Program-made: the position numbers and the translations under genes
Assembly (NCBI GenBank): GCA_019239965.1
Contig: JAFAZC010000088.1
Location: 1-33,773 of the forward strand
DNA length: 33,773 nucleotides
Source of the DNA: Kutzneria sp.
Lineage (GTDB): Bacteria > Actinomycetota > Actinomycetes > Mycobacteriales > Pseudonocardiaceae
Reading direction: 5' to 3'
The notes under the pieces: generated by a model
Databases searched by the model: none
What the model was told of the DNA's origin: nothing
What the model saw: the letters and a program-made list of their open reading frames with translations, nothing else
Part shown: positions 6,697 through 14,934 of the stretch, piece by piece
Layout of the letters: every line of letters starts with the position of its first letter
Numbering within the stretch: the first letter of the stretch is position 1

Positions 6697-8439
6697 ATGC
6701 GAATTCAGGCTCTCGCAGTTCCTGTCGCGTTGGTCATGGCACTCACGGTGACCGGAACCTCCTCCGCTTCGCTCGACGTCCACAATGGACGATTTGACCA
6801 GCCGCGGTATGGCTTCGCTCCTCCGGACACCGCGCTGCGGCCGGGTAGTCCTGACAGCGCCGGCCTCGACCCTGGGCCGATCGACGCGTACCTCGAACGG
6901 CTAGCTCGCTGGGAGGATCCGGCGAACGGAGCCGGCTATCTGTTCCCCGGAGCCACCGCCCTGATGGCTCACGACGGCGTTGTGGTCAGCCGCAGCGCGA
7001 GCGGCTATGCGGTGAAGTATGCGGACGCGAACACCGAACTGCCCCGCGATCAATGGATTCCGGCTCGTACGGATACGATCTACGACCTTGCCTCGCTGTC
7101 GAAACTGTTCACCAGCATCGTCGCGGTACAGCAGATCGAGGCGGGCAGGCTCGACCTGGACGCGACAGTGGCCAGCTACATTCCCGAATTCGCCGTCAAC
7201 GACAAGGCGAAGATCACTGTCGAACAGCTGCTCACCCACACCTCCGGCCTGCCAGCCGACCCTTCCCCGCCGCTGTGGCAGGCCTATCCGGACATCGCCT
7301 CGCGGGAAAAAGCGATCTTGGACACCAAGCCGATCAACCCGGCCGGCACCACCTACCTGTACTCCGACTTGAACATGCTGAGCATGCAGCTGGTGTTGCG
7401 GCGGGTGACCGGTGAGCCACTGGACGCCTTGGTGCGCAAGGGAATCACTGGTCCCCTACACATGGTCGATACGGGGTACAACCCACCACCCGAGAAGCTG
7501 ACCAGGATCGCGGCGACGGAATACCAGGTGACTCCGGCGAGGGGCATGTTGCGCGGTTCGGTGCACGACGAGAATGCTTGGGCGATGGGGGGTGTCGCAG
7601 GGCACGCCGGTGTCTTCTCCACCGTGGACGATCTCGCCGTGCTGGCACAAGCGATCCTCAATGGGGGCACTTATGGCGGCAACCGGATACTGAGCGAGCA
7701 GAGCGTCAGGTTACTGGAGACCAACTTCAACCAGAACTTTCCCGGTGACGCGCACGGACTCGGCTTCGAGTTGGACCAGATCTGGTACATGGGCGGGCTT
7801 TCCAGCCCGAGCACTGTTGGGCATACCGGCTACACCGGCACCTCGATAGTGATCGACCCACAGTCACGGTCGTTCGCCATTCTGCTGACCAACCGGGTCC
7901 ATCCGACAAGGAACACGCCCTCGACCAATCCGGCGCGCGAGACCATCGCTACGGCGCTGGCACAGTCCATGCACGTCCTCCCACCAGGCGGTGGACGGTC
8001 TTGGTTCGCCTCGCAGCCCGGCGGCACGACCAGCACGTTGACCAGCATTCCGCTTCCCACACACGGCGTCGCCGAGGTCTCCTTCCTCGCATTCGTCAAC
8101 ACCGAACCGACTGACGTGCTCGCACTCCAGGAGAGTACTGACGGCGGTTCGACGTGGCAGCCCGCGGCGTTGACCGTCCAAGGGCCGGCCGCGCCGGTCG
8201 GCACCACCACCACGTTGTCCGGTCAGGCCACGAGGGCCTGGTGGTTCGTCCGCGCGACGCTTGCCGCAGCACCCGCTGGCGTGGTCTTGCGGTGGAGTTA
8301 CGCCACTGACCCCTTGTACGAGGGACGCGGGGTGAACCTGGCCCACCTGCGGGTGGCCGACAGTGGGTCGATCCTGCTCGACAGCGACCGCGACGAGGCC
8401 AGTTTGACCTCGGCCGGCTGGCGGGAACTCACCGGTTAG
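6697..8439 (+). CDS. amiE: AmiE-like secreted serine hydrolase (beta-lactamase fold) with extra C-terminal domain
   Basis: The roughly 580-aa protein has a Sec signal peptide (1-25) and a class C beta-lactamase/esterase-type domain. Catalytic motifs are SLSK (Ser133, Lys136), YSD (Tyr222 to Asp224) and HTG (376-378). In B. subtilis the neighbour of nagZ and namZ is AmiE (YbbE), an N-acetylmuramoyl-L-alanine amidase of this fold, so removal of the stem peptide from MurNAc is the likely role. Residues from about 440 to the end form a strand-rich domain with several Trp residues (WRELTG at the end) not needed for the fold, possibly for substrate or wall binding. I chose the ATG at 6697 because TGAGG lies just upstream; a GTG at 6691 in the same frame is the alternative. 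The gap to namZ is 7 bp. Confidence 0.8.
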   Translation: MRIQALAVPVALVMALTVTGTSSASLDVHNGRFDQPRYGFAPPDTALRPGSPDSAGLDPGPIDAYLERLARWEDPANGAGYLFPGATALMAHDGVVVSRSASGYAVKYADANTELPRDQWIPARTDTIYDLASLSKLFTSIVAVQQIEAGRLDLDATVASYIPEFAVNDKAKITVEQLLTHTSGLPADPSPPLWQAYPDIASREKAILDTKPINPAGTTYLYSDLNMLSMQLVLRRVTGEPLDALVRKGITGPLHMVDTGYNPPPEKLTRIAATEYQVTPARGMLRGSVHDENAWAMGGVAGHAGVFSTVDDLAVLAQAILNGGTYGGNRILSEQSVRLLETNFNQNFPGDAHGLGFELDQIWYMGGLSSPSTVGHTGYTGTSIVIDPQSRSFAILLTNRVHPTRNTPSTNPARETIATALAQSMHVLPPGGGRSWFASQPGGTTSTLTSIPLPTHGVAEVSFLAFVNTEPTDVLALQESTDGGSTWQPAALTVQGPAAPVGTTTTLSGQATRAWWFVRATLAAAPAGVVLRWSYATDPLYEGRGVNLAHLRVADSGSILLDSDRDEASLTSAGWRELTG

Positions 8440-8465
8440 CCACTGTCGCTGTCCGTGACAATACG

Positions 8466-8497
8466 TTGACCTTGGTAGTCGCTGTTAGTAAGTTTCC
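8466..8497 (+). promoter_or_regulatory. murR promoter with overlapping operator, leaderless
   Basis: TTGACC (8466-8471) and TAAGTT (8489-8494) are separated by 17 bp, a good sigma-A promoter. The -10 ends six bases before the murR ATG at 8501, so the message is probably leaderless. The -10 lies within AGTAAGTTTCC (8487-8497), which resembles the two words at the nagZ promoter, suggesting autoregulation. Confidence 0.55.
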
Positions 8498-8500
8498 CAC

Positions 8501-9433
8501 ATGCGCTCTGTCGAGTCAGCTTCCACTTCAGCTGGGGCGAGTCCGCTGGTGCGCATCAGATCACTGCTGCCTGGCCTCGCCAAGGCGGAACAGCGGGTCG
8601 CCAGGGTCGTGCTCGACGATCCGGCCACCATTTCGCACCGGAGCATCACCGAGGTGGCCGCGGCGGCAGGCACCAGCGAAACGACGGTGACGAGATTCTG
8701 CAAAGCGATAGGCGTCAGCGGCTATCCCGAACTGCGCATCGCACTTGCCGCCGACACGGCGCGCTCCGCCGCACGGGGTAGCCGCGACCTCGGCGGGGAC
8801 ATCACGCCGACGGACGATCTCGCCAATGTCGTGAAGAAGGTGTCCTTCGCCGATGCGAGGGCGGTCGAGGAGACAGCCGGGCAGGTCAACATCGCCATAC
8901 TCGGACAGGTGGTCGATGCGATGGCCAGTGCGGGCCGGGTTGACGTCTACGGAGTTGGGGCGAGCGCGTTCGTCGCCGCCGACTTCCAGCAGAAGCTGCA
9001 CCGGATCGGCAGGATCAGCTTCGCCTGGAGCGACACCCACGTCATGCTGACCTCGGCCGCGGTCCTCGGCCCGGCCGACGTCGGATTCGGCATCTCACAC
9101 ACCGGAGCGACAACGGACACCGTCGAGGCACTGCGGGTGGCACGCGAACGAGGTGCGACAACGGTCGCCCTGACTAGCTTCTCCCGCTCGCCGATCACCG
9201 AGGTGGCCGATCACGTGCTGACCACGGCGGCGCGGGAAACCACGTTTCGTTCGGGCGCGACCGCGAGCCGAATCGCACAGTTGACCGTCATCGACTGCCT
9301 GTTCATTGGAATCACCCAGCGACACCTCGAGAGTGCGCGAAGCGCGCTGGAAGCAACCTATGACGCGGTGGCGACGCACCGGCTGGGCGCTCGTCCCGAC
9401 GGCCGCCGCAAGACACGGGAGACAGATCGATGA
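8501..9433 (+). CDS. murR: MurR/RpiR-family transcriptional regulator
   Basis: This 310-aa protein has an N-terminal RpiR-type helix-turn-helix (about residues 18-90, with SITEVAAAAGTSETTVTRFCK as recognition region) and a C-terminal SIS sugar-phosphate binding domain (about 125-270, with DVYGVGASAFVA and GISHTGATTDTVEAL). MurR proteins sense MurNAc-6-phosphate and repress muropeptide genes in E. coli; the linkage here to murQ, nagZ and namZ supports the same role. Its stop overlaps the murQ start as ATGA. The tail after residue 285 is basic and poorly conserved. An activator role cannot be excluded from sequence. Confidence 0.88.
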   Translation: MRSVESASTSAGASPLVRIRSLLPGLAKAEQRVARVVLDDPATISHRSITEVAAAAGTSETTVTRFCKAIGVSGYPELRIALAADTARSAARGSRDLGGDITPTDDLANVVKKVSFADARAVEETAGQVNIAILGQVVDAMASAGRVDVYGVGASAFVAADFQQKLHRIGRISFAWSDTHVMLTSAAVLGPADVGFGISHTGATTDTVEALRVARERGATTVALTSFSRSPITEVADHVLTTAARETTFRSGATASRIAQLTVIDCLFIGITQRHLESARSALEATYDAVATHRLGARPDGRRKTRETDR

Positions 9434-10392
9434 CGCCAACGCGGCCCTCAGAATCCATCGTCCGGGTCGAGTCGCCCACCGAACAGCGCAATCCCCGCAC
9501 CGAGGGCATCGACCGGCTCGCCACCATCGACGTACTGCGGATGATCAACGACGAGGACAGGACGGTGCCCGGGGCGGTCGCCGAAGTGCTGCCGGCCGTA
9601 GCCGGAGCGGTCGAGTTCGCGGTCGAGGCGCTGCGTTCCGGAGGAAGGGTGCACTACGTCGGTGCCGGCACCTCCGGACGGGTCGCCATCCAGGACGCGG
9701 CCGAATTGATGCCGACATTCAACGCTCCACCCGACTGGTTCGTCACTCATCACGCCGGTGGGGCCTCGGCACTGCACACCGCCGTAGAGAACGCGGAGGA
9801 TGACGCCGCCGCCGGTGCGTTGGAAATCCGCGGAGACGTCCGGCCCGGCGATCTGGTGTTCGGCCTCGCGGCTTCGGGCAGGACTCCGTTCGTGATCGGT
9901 GCGCTGGCGGCGGCGCGGGAACTCGGTGCGCGAACCGTGCTGCTGTCCGCCAATCCTGGTTCGGCGGCCGCCGTTGACGTCGACGTACTGATCGAGGTGG
10001 ACACCGGGCCCGAGGTGATCGCCGGGTCAACCAGGATGAAGGCGGGCACGGCCCAGAAACTGGTGCTCAACGCGTTCTCCACGACCGTCATGATCAAGCT
10101 TGGCCGGACGTATTCGAACCTGATGGTGAGCATGCGCGCCACCAACGCGAAGTTGCGGGGGCGGGCGCTGCGAATCCTCGAGGAGGCAACCGGCCTGGAC
10201 GAATCGGCGTGCGCGACGGCACTGCACGATGCTGACGGCGATCTCCGGGTGGCGATGATGTGCCTGCTCGCCGGAATCGCTCCGGCGCAGGCCGCCGAAG
10301 CACTTGACGCGGCCGGCGGTCACGTCCGCAACGCACTTCGCCAGGTCGCCCAGAGCCCTGACGGCGCCGGCGACCGAGCGGCGGCCCACTGA
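9430..10392 (+). CDS. murQ: N-acetylmuramic acid 6-phosphate etherase
   Basis: The 320-aa enzyme cleaves the lactyl ether of MurNAc-6-phosphate to give GlcNAc-6-phosphate and D-lactate in the cytoplasm. Seen are the NPRTEGID opening, the SIS-type loop VGAGTSGRVAIQDAAELMP with the conserved Glu, the ENAEDDAA segment with the second catalytic Glu, GSTRMKAGTAQKLVLNAFST, and the signature NLMVSMRATNAKLRGRA. Length is normal for the family (about 300 aa). It is translationally coupled to murR by an ATGA overlap. Its substrate needs a phosphorylating importer (MurP) or kinase (AnmK, MurK), none of which is encoded nearby. Confidence 0.95.
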   Translation: MTPTRPSESIVRVESPTEQRNPRTEGIDRLATIDVLRMINDEDRTVPGAVAEVLPAVAGAVEFAVEALRSGGRVHYVGAGTSGRVAIQDAAELMPTFNAPPDWFVTHHAGGASALHTAVENAEDDAAAGALEIRGDVRPGDLVFGLAASGRTPFVIGALAAARELGARTVLLSANPGSAAAVDVDVLIEVDTGPEVIAGSTRMKAGTAQKLVLNAFSTTVMIKLGRTYSNLMVSMRATNAKLRGRALRILEEATGLDESACATALHDADGDLRVAMMCLLAGIAPAQAAEALDAAGGHVRNALRQVAQSPDGAGDRAAAH

Positions 10393-10472
10393 ATCCGATG
10401 GCGGCCTCACTCGGATCACGAATCGTGCGGCACCCGAGAACGCGACCCACGCGGTCGACGAAGTGATCTCTG

Positions 10473-11252
10473 TCATGTCGAAGCATGGCTGACCGCATTG
10501 GCGATGCTCATCGCCTCGCCGGCGCCGGCCTGCAGCGCCTCACAGTTGAACACCAGCCAGCGGGCCACTCCGTCCGGTTCACCGGCGCGGAATCCGTCAA
10601 GCGCCGAGGCATACTCAGCCGACCGCCGCAGGAAGGACACCTCTGGAACGGCAAGCCCCTTGGGATCGAGACCGGTTGTGATCATGGTGAGCCGCGCCGC
10701 CGCTCGTGCGACGACCCCATTCGACGTCACGAATGGGTGCAGTGCCAACAACTCCCCATGCACCACCGCGACCAGGACCGGCGCCGGCGCCGCTGTGCCA
10801 CCGGCCACCAGCTTGGCCAGCAGCTCAAGGCGCACCGACACGTCACCGGCGGCCCGTGGCCTCCCCAGTTCGGCGGTCAAATCGGCTGCGGCCAGCACGT
10901 GGAGCCTGGCGAGAGCCTGCGCCGGCGCACGACGCCAGGTGGACAGCAACATGCCGATGGAATCGGCGACCCGCAGCGTTCCGGCAAGCACGGGATCGCT
11001 GACCTGGCCTTCGACTGGGAGCCCCGGGTCACCACCTTCGATGGCGGCCGAAGCACGAGCGGCACGCACCGACGCTTCGGCGGCCGTAGCCGGCCAGCCA
11101 CGGCGGTTGGCCGGATGACGGTGTACCTCGGCGACCGCGTCTCTGGCCGCGCCGACGGCGTCGGCGACCCCGGGCAACACCAGCAGCGGCGCCAGCGGGT
11201 CAGCCATGGGTCCGGAGAGTTGGTCGAACAACCCAGTCCGTCCCCCACCCAT
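10473..11252 (-). CDS. Fic-fold protein with degenerate catalytic motif
   Basis: The protein is 259 aa from the ATG at 11252, or 244 aa from the ATG at 11207; neither has a strong ribosome-binding site. It resembles Fic domain proteins: an N-terminal inhibitory-helix motif SAAIEG at 68-73 fits the (S/T)xxxE(G/N) rule, and the core helix reads HPFVTSNGVVAR at 172-183 in place of HPFx(D/E)GNGRxxR. The catalytic His and the Asn-Gly remain. The metal-binding acidic residue, the first Gly and the first Arg are replaced by Thr, Ser and Val. AMP transfer therefore looks unlikely and the function is unknown. It is divergent from acs and convergent with murQ. Confidence 0.7.
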   Translation of the reverse strand: MGGGRTGLFDQLSGPMADPLAPLLVLPGVADAVGAARDAVAEVHRHPANRRGWPATAAEASVRAARASAAIEGGDPGLPVEGQVSDPVLAGTLRVADSIGMLLSTWRRAPAQALARLHVLAAADLTAELGRPRAAGDVSVRLELLAKLVAGGTAAPAPVLVAVVHGELLALHPFVTSNGVVARAAARLTMITTGLDPKGLAVPEVSFLRRSAEYASALDGFRAGEPDGVARWLVFNCEALQAGAGEAMSIANAVSHAST

Positions 11253-11421
11253 TCCCAGGGAGGCGACCCCAAGCCCAGTCTACCAGCGGCAACCTATAGT
11301 GGATCTTGATAGCGAGTCTCCTGTGCACAACTCAAGGCCTGTGGACTACTCGGCTGACACCATGACCCTACCGCTGGGTACCGCTAGTTGGCCTTCATCT
11401 CGGACACCGTGACTGTTGCTG

Positions 11422-11441
11422 CCGTAGCGATCACACTACGG
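11422..11441. promoter_or_regulatory. Inverted repeat in the acs leader
   Basis: CCGTAG (11422-11427) and CTACGG (11436-11441) flank an 8-bp spacer about 45 bp upstream of the acs start. It could be an operator or a small leader hairpin. No cognate regulator can be named. Confidence 0.3.
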
Positions 11442-11483
11442 TCAATCATCATCGCAAACACGTCGCACAGGAGGACCCGCACC

Positions 11484-13454
11484 ATGACCGAGTCGTCCGC
11501 TCTGGACAACCTGCTGACGGAGAACAGGACGTTCCCGCCGACGGCGGAATTCGCGGAACAGGCCAATGCGACGGCTGCGCTATACGAACAAGCCGATGCC
11601 GACCGCGATGCGTTCTGGGCCAGCATGGCCGAGCGACTGCACTGGACCACCCGGTGGACCACGGTGCTGGACTGGTCGGGGGCGCCGTTTGCGAAATGGT
11701 TCGTCGGCGGCAAGCTCAATGTCGCCTACAACTGCGTCGACCGGCACGTCGACGCAGGCCACGGCGACCAGGTCGCGATCCACTGGGAGGGCGAGCCCGG
11801 TGATACCCGCACCATCAGCTACGCCGACCTTAAGCGCGAGGTGTGCAAGGCCGCCAACGCGTTGATCTCACTGGGTCTCACCGCTGGTGACCGGGTGGCC
11901 ATCTACATGCCAATGGTGCCGGAGGCGATCTTCTCGATGCTGGCGTGCGCCCGGTTGGGTGTCGTGCACAGCGTGGTGTTCGGTGGGTTCTCCGCGGAAG
12001 CCCTCCGTTCACGCATCGACGACGCCGAGGCCAAGCTCGTGATCACCACCGACGGCCAGTACCGAAGGGGGACCCCGGTCTCGCTCAAGGCCGCTGTGGA
12101 CGAAGCGGTCGCCAAGACCCCTTCAGTGCGCAACGTGCTCGTGGTGCGCAGGACCGGAGGCGAGGTCGACTGGACGCAGGGACGCGACCTGTGGTGGCAC
12201 GACGTGGTCGACGGCCAGTCCGAGCACCACGACCCGGAGTCCTTCGACTCCGAGCATCCCCTCTACATCCTCTACACCTCAGGAACGACGGGTAGGCCAA
12301 AGGGGATCCTGCACACCTCGGGCGGCTACCTGACGCAGGTCTCCTACACCCACCACGCGGTGTTCGACCTCAAGCCGGACACCGACGTCTACTGGTGCAC
12401 CGCCGACATCGGCTGGGTCACCGGACACAGCTACATCGTGTACGGGCCGCTGTCCAACCGGGTCACCCAGGTCGTCTACGAGGGCACGCCGAACACCCCG
12501 CACGAGGGCAGGCACTGGGAGATCGTCCAGCGCTACCGAGTATCCATCTACTACACCGCGCCGACGCTGATCCGCACGTTCATGAAGTGGGGCACGGACA
12601 TTCCGGCACGCCACGACCTCTCCTCGCTGCGAGTACTCGGCAGTGTCGGCGAGCCGATCAACCCGGAGGCCTGGATCTGGTACCGCGAGCACATCGGCTC
12701 GGGCCGGACTCCGATCGTGGATACGTGGTGGCAGACCGAGACCGGCGCGATCATGATCTCGCCGCTGCCGGGGGTGACCGCGGCCAAACCGGGTTCGGCG
12801 ATGGGGCCGCTGCCAGGCATCAGTGCGAAGGTCGTCGACGACACCGGCAGCGAGGTCGGCAAGGGCGGCGGCGGTTACCTCGTGCTGGACAAGCCATGGC
12901 CGTCGATGCTGCGCGGGATCTGGGGCGACGAGGACCGCTACCGCGAGACGTACTGGTCCCGTTTCGCCAGCCAGGGCTACTACTTCGCGGGCGACGGCGC
13001 GAAATACGACAACGAGGGCGCCGTCTGGCTGCTCGGCCGGGTGGACGATGTGATGAACGTGTCCGGTCACCGGATCTCCACGACCGAGGTCGAGTCCGCG
13101 CTGGTGTCCCACAGTCGAGTCGCCGAGGCCGCGGTGGTGGGCGCCACCGACCCCACTACGGGTCAGGCGATCGTGGCGTTCGTGATCCTCCGCGGGGTCC
13201 GTTCCGACGAAGACGCCACCGCGTTGGTCAAGGAACTGCGTGACCACGTCTCCAAGGAGATCGGTCCGATCGCGAAGCCGCGACAGGTGCTCGTCGTCGC
13301 GGAGCTGCCGAAGACCCGGTCCGGCAAGATCATGCGTCGACTGCTGCGCGACGTCGCCGAGAACCGCCAGATCGGCGACGTGACCACGCTCGCCGACTCC
13401 TCGGTGATGGACCTGATCGCAAGTGGACTGCGGTCGGGCAAAGCGGAGGACTGA
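11484..13454 (+). CDS. acs: Acetyl-coenzyme A synthetase (AMP-forming)
   Basis: The 656-aa enzyme converts acetate, ATP and CoA to acetyl-CoA, AMP and pyrophosphate in the cytoplasm. It shows the ACS N-terminal domain (WFVGGKLNVAYNCVDRH), the P-loop YTSGTTGRPKG from Tyr264, the WWQTETG motif, the hinge GRVDDVMNVSGHR and the C-terminal RSGKIMRRLLR. Lys615 of that motif is the residue acetylated in regulated Acs enzymes. I chose the ATG at 11484 because AGGAGGA lies at 11469-11475; the longer frame upstream has no homology. It matches Rv3667 in position. A strong hairpin follows the stop. Confidence 0.96.
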   Translation: MTESSALDNLLTENRTFPPTAEFAEQANATAALYEQADADRDAFWASMAERLHWTTRWTTVLDWSGAPFAKWFVGGKLNVAYNCVDRHVDAGHGDQVAIHWEGEPGDTRTISYADLKREVCKAANALISLGLTAGDRVAIYMPMVPEAIFSMLACARLGVVHSVVFGGFSAEALRSRIDDAEAKLVITTDGQYRRGTPVSLKAAVDEAVAKTPSVRNVLVVRRTGGEVDWTQGRDLWWHDVVDGQSEHHDPESFDSEHPLYILYTSGTTGRPKGILHTSGGYLTQVSYTHHAVFDLKPDTDVYWCTADIGWVTGHSYIVYGPLSNRVTQVVYEGTPNTPHEGRHWEIVQRYRVSIYYTAPTLIRTFMKWGTDIPARHDLSSLRVLGSVGEPINPEAWIWYREHIGSGRTPIVDTWWQTETGAIMISPLPGVTAAKPGSAMGPLPGISAKVVDDTGSEVGKGGGGYLVLDKPWPSMLRGIWGDEDRYRETYWSRFASQGYYFAGDGAKYDNEGAVWLLGRVDDVMNVSGHRISTTEVESALVSHSRVAEAAVVGATDPTTGQAIVAFVILRGVRSDEDATALVKELRDHVSKEIGPIAKPRQVLVVAELPKTRSGKIMRRLLRDVAENRQIGDVTTLADSSVMDLIASGLRSGKAED

Positions 13455-13461
13455 GCCTGCG

Positions 13462-13496
13462 GGGATGCTGGGGACCGTGTCGGTCCCCAGCATCCC
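13462..13496 (+). terminator. acs terminator hairpin
   Basis: A perfect 15-bp stem (13462-13476 with 13482-13496) and the loop gtgtc lie 7 bp after the acs stop codon. There is no T-tract, as usual for this group. Confidence 0.8.
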
Positions 13497-13562
13497 TGTG
13501 TCATGTGTTCCACATCACTGTCCATGCAGAACCTTCTCTGATGTATCAGCGTCTTGCCTAGT

Positions 13563-14108
13563 GTGAAGCAGGAACAGCCTGACGAGGCGGAGCTCGTCCG
13601 CAGGGTCGCCAGAGGCGATCCTGCGGCCTTCGAAGAGCTCTACCGCCGTACGTCGCCTTGGCTGGCCCTCCGGCTCAGCCGCAGGTGTCGCGACGAACAG
13701 GTCGTGGCCGAGGTCATGCAAGAAACCTATCTTGCGGTGTGGCGGGCGGCCGGCTCGTTCGCCGGGGCCGCCGTCTCCGGCAGCGCCGTCGGCTGGCTGT
13801 GGACCATCGCGGCGCGCCGCCTCGTCGACGCGTTTCGCCGCGGCACACACCAGATGCGAATTCCCGCCCCCCACAGGCAATCGATGGTTTCGCCCGCGGC
13901 CGACGAAGAAGCGCTGGCAGAAACCGTCGGCGACGCGGTCGGCGACGCCCTGCACAAGCTCGCTCCGGAACTCCAGCAAGTGTTGCGCGCCATGGTGCTG
14001 GACGGGTTGTCGGTGCGTGAAACAGCCGCACTGCTCGGCATTCCGGAAGGGACGGTCAAGACTCGCGCCCGACGAGCCAGGATCGCGATGAGGGAGTCCC
14101 TGACATGA
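13563..14108 (+). CDS. ECF-family RNA polymerase sigma factor
   Basis: The 181-aa protein has sigma region 2 (LVRRVARGDPAAFEELYRR, then EVMQETYLAVWR and WLWTIAARRLVDAFRR, about residues 10-100). After a short linker comes region 4 (LHKLAPELQQVLRAMVLDGLSVRETAALLGIPEGTVKTR). There is no region 1.1 or 3, so it is an ECF sigma factor. The start is taken as GTG at 13563; a TTG at 13554 is in frame but has no support. Its stop overlaps the next gene as ATGA, and that gene encodes a zinc-finger anti-sigma factor, so the two are a cognate pair by context. Confidence 0.9.
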   Translation: MKQEQPDEAELVRRVARGDPAAFEELYRRTSPWLALRLSRRCRDEQVVAEVMQETYLAVWRAAGSFAGAAVSGSAVGWLWTIAARRLVDAFRRGTHQMRIPAPHRQSMVSPAADEEALAETVGDAVGDALHKLAPELQQVLRAMVLDGLSVRETAALLGIPEGTVKTRARRARIAMRESLT

Positions 14109-14905
14109 TTTCTGGCAACCACGTCTCGGCCGAGGCACTCGAGCGTTACGTCCGCGGCGAAGAGGGCTTCATCGTGCTGGAAGCACATCTGGAGTCGTGC
14201 TCCCTATGTCGCGCCAAGCTGACGGAAGCTGTTGCCGCGAAAGCGCCCCACGTGACCAGATTGATCAACGACGTCTGGTCCCGCGTGGACACCTCGATGC
14301 CGGCGGGGGCCCGGCAGCGCCGGTGGATCCCTTGGTTGGCAACCTGGGCAACTCCCGCCATGCAGCCGTGGTTCGGTATGACAGTGCTCGTGGCCGCACT
14401 AGCGTGGGTTCTCGATCACGTGGCAATGCGGGACAGTGGTTACCCGGCGGTGCTCTTGCTTGCTCCGATAGCCCCGGTGCTGGCGGTGGCCGCATCGTGG
14501 GCACGCGGCGCGGATCCGGCACACGAACTGGTGGCCGCCACTCCTCGTGCCGGACTCTATCTGGTACTGAGGCGCACCGTTGCCGTCATGGCACTCGTCA
14601 TGCCGACTCTGCTGGCATTCACGCTTCTTGAGGCCGACATCGGTGCGGCCCTCTGGATGGCGCCCTGCGTCGCCTTGACCATCGGCACACTCGCCCTTGG
14701 CTCGGTAATCGAGCTCACCAGGGCGGCATATGTCCTGATCGGACTGTGGACGGCATCGGTGATCATTCCGAGCTTGGTCACGGGTGTCCTTTCCGAGGCA
14801 CTGGAACCAGCCAGCCTGCCCGATTGGATCGTGGCCATCGCGGTCTGCGGTGCCGTGCTTGTCACCCGTGCCGACGCCTACTGCCGTCTCTCCCGGCAAG
14901 CCTAG
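14105..14905 (+). CDS. Zinc-finger (zf-HC2) anti-sigma factor with about six membrane helices
   Basis: The 266-aa protein begins with an anti-sigma zinc finger: His28, Cys32 and Cys35 in AHLESCSLC (HxxxCxxC). After residue 80 come about six hydrophobic segments (roughly 90-105, 113-131, 158-175, 182-200, 206-225, 242-257). Typical ECF anti-sigma factors have one membrane helix and an external sensor; here the sensor would lie within the membrane bundle. It overlaps the sigma gene by 4 nt and sits 29 bp upstream of an ABC ATPase gene, so it may sense the state of the envelope or of the transporter. Confidence 0.85.
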   Translation: MISGNHVSAEALERYVRGEEGFIVLEAHLESCSLCRAKLTEAVAAKAPHVTRLINDVWSRVDTSMPAGARQRRWIPWLATWATPAMQPWFGMTVLVAALAWVLDHVAMRDSGYPAVLLLAPIAPVLAVAASWARGADPAHELVAATPRAGLYLVLRRTVAVMALVMPTLLAFTLLEADIGAALWMAPCVALTIGTLALGSVIELTRAAYVLIGLWTASVIIPSLVTGVLSEALEPASLPDWIVAIAVCGAVLVTRADAYCRLSRQA

Positions 14906-14934
14906 ACACAAGACATCAACCAGGAGGTAACGCG

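Noticed and set aside
11412-11436. Possible CRP site (GTGAC ... GATCAC) upstream of acs
   Set aside because: The spacing between half-sites is about 16 bp, not the 6 bp of the TGTGA-N6-TCACA site, so it does not fit.
12279-13493. 404-codon minus-strand open frame
   Set aside because: Antisense of acs with Arg/His-rich translation and no family signature; a product of GC-biased third positions.
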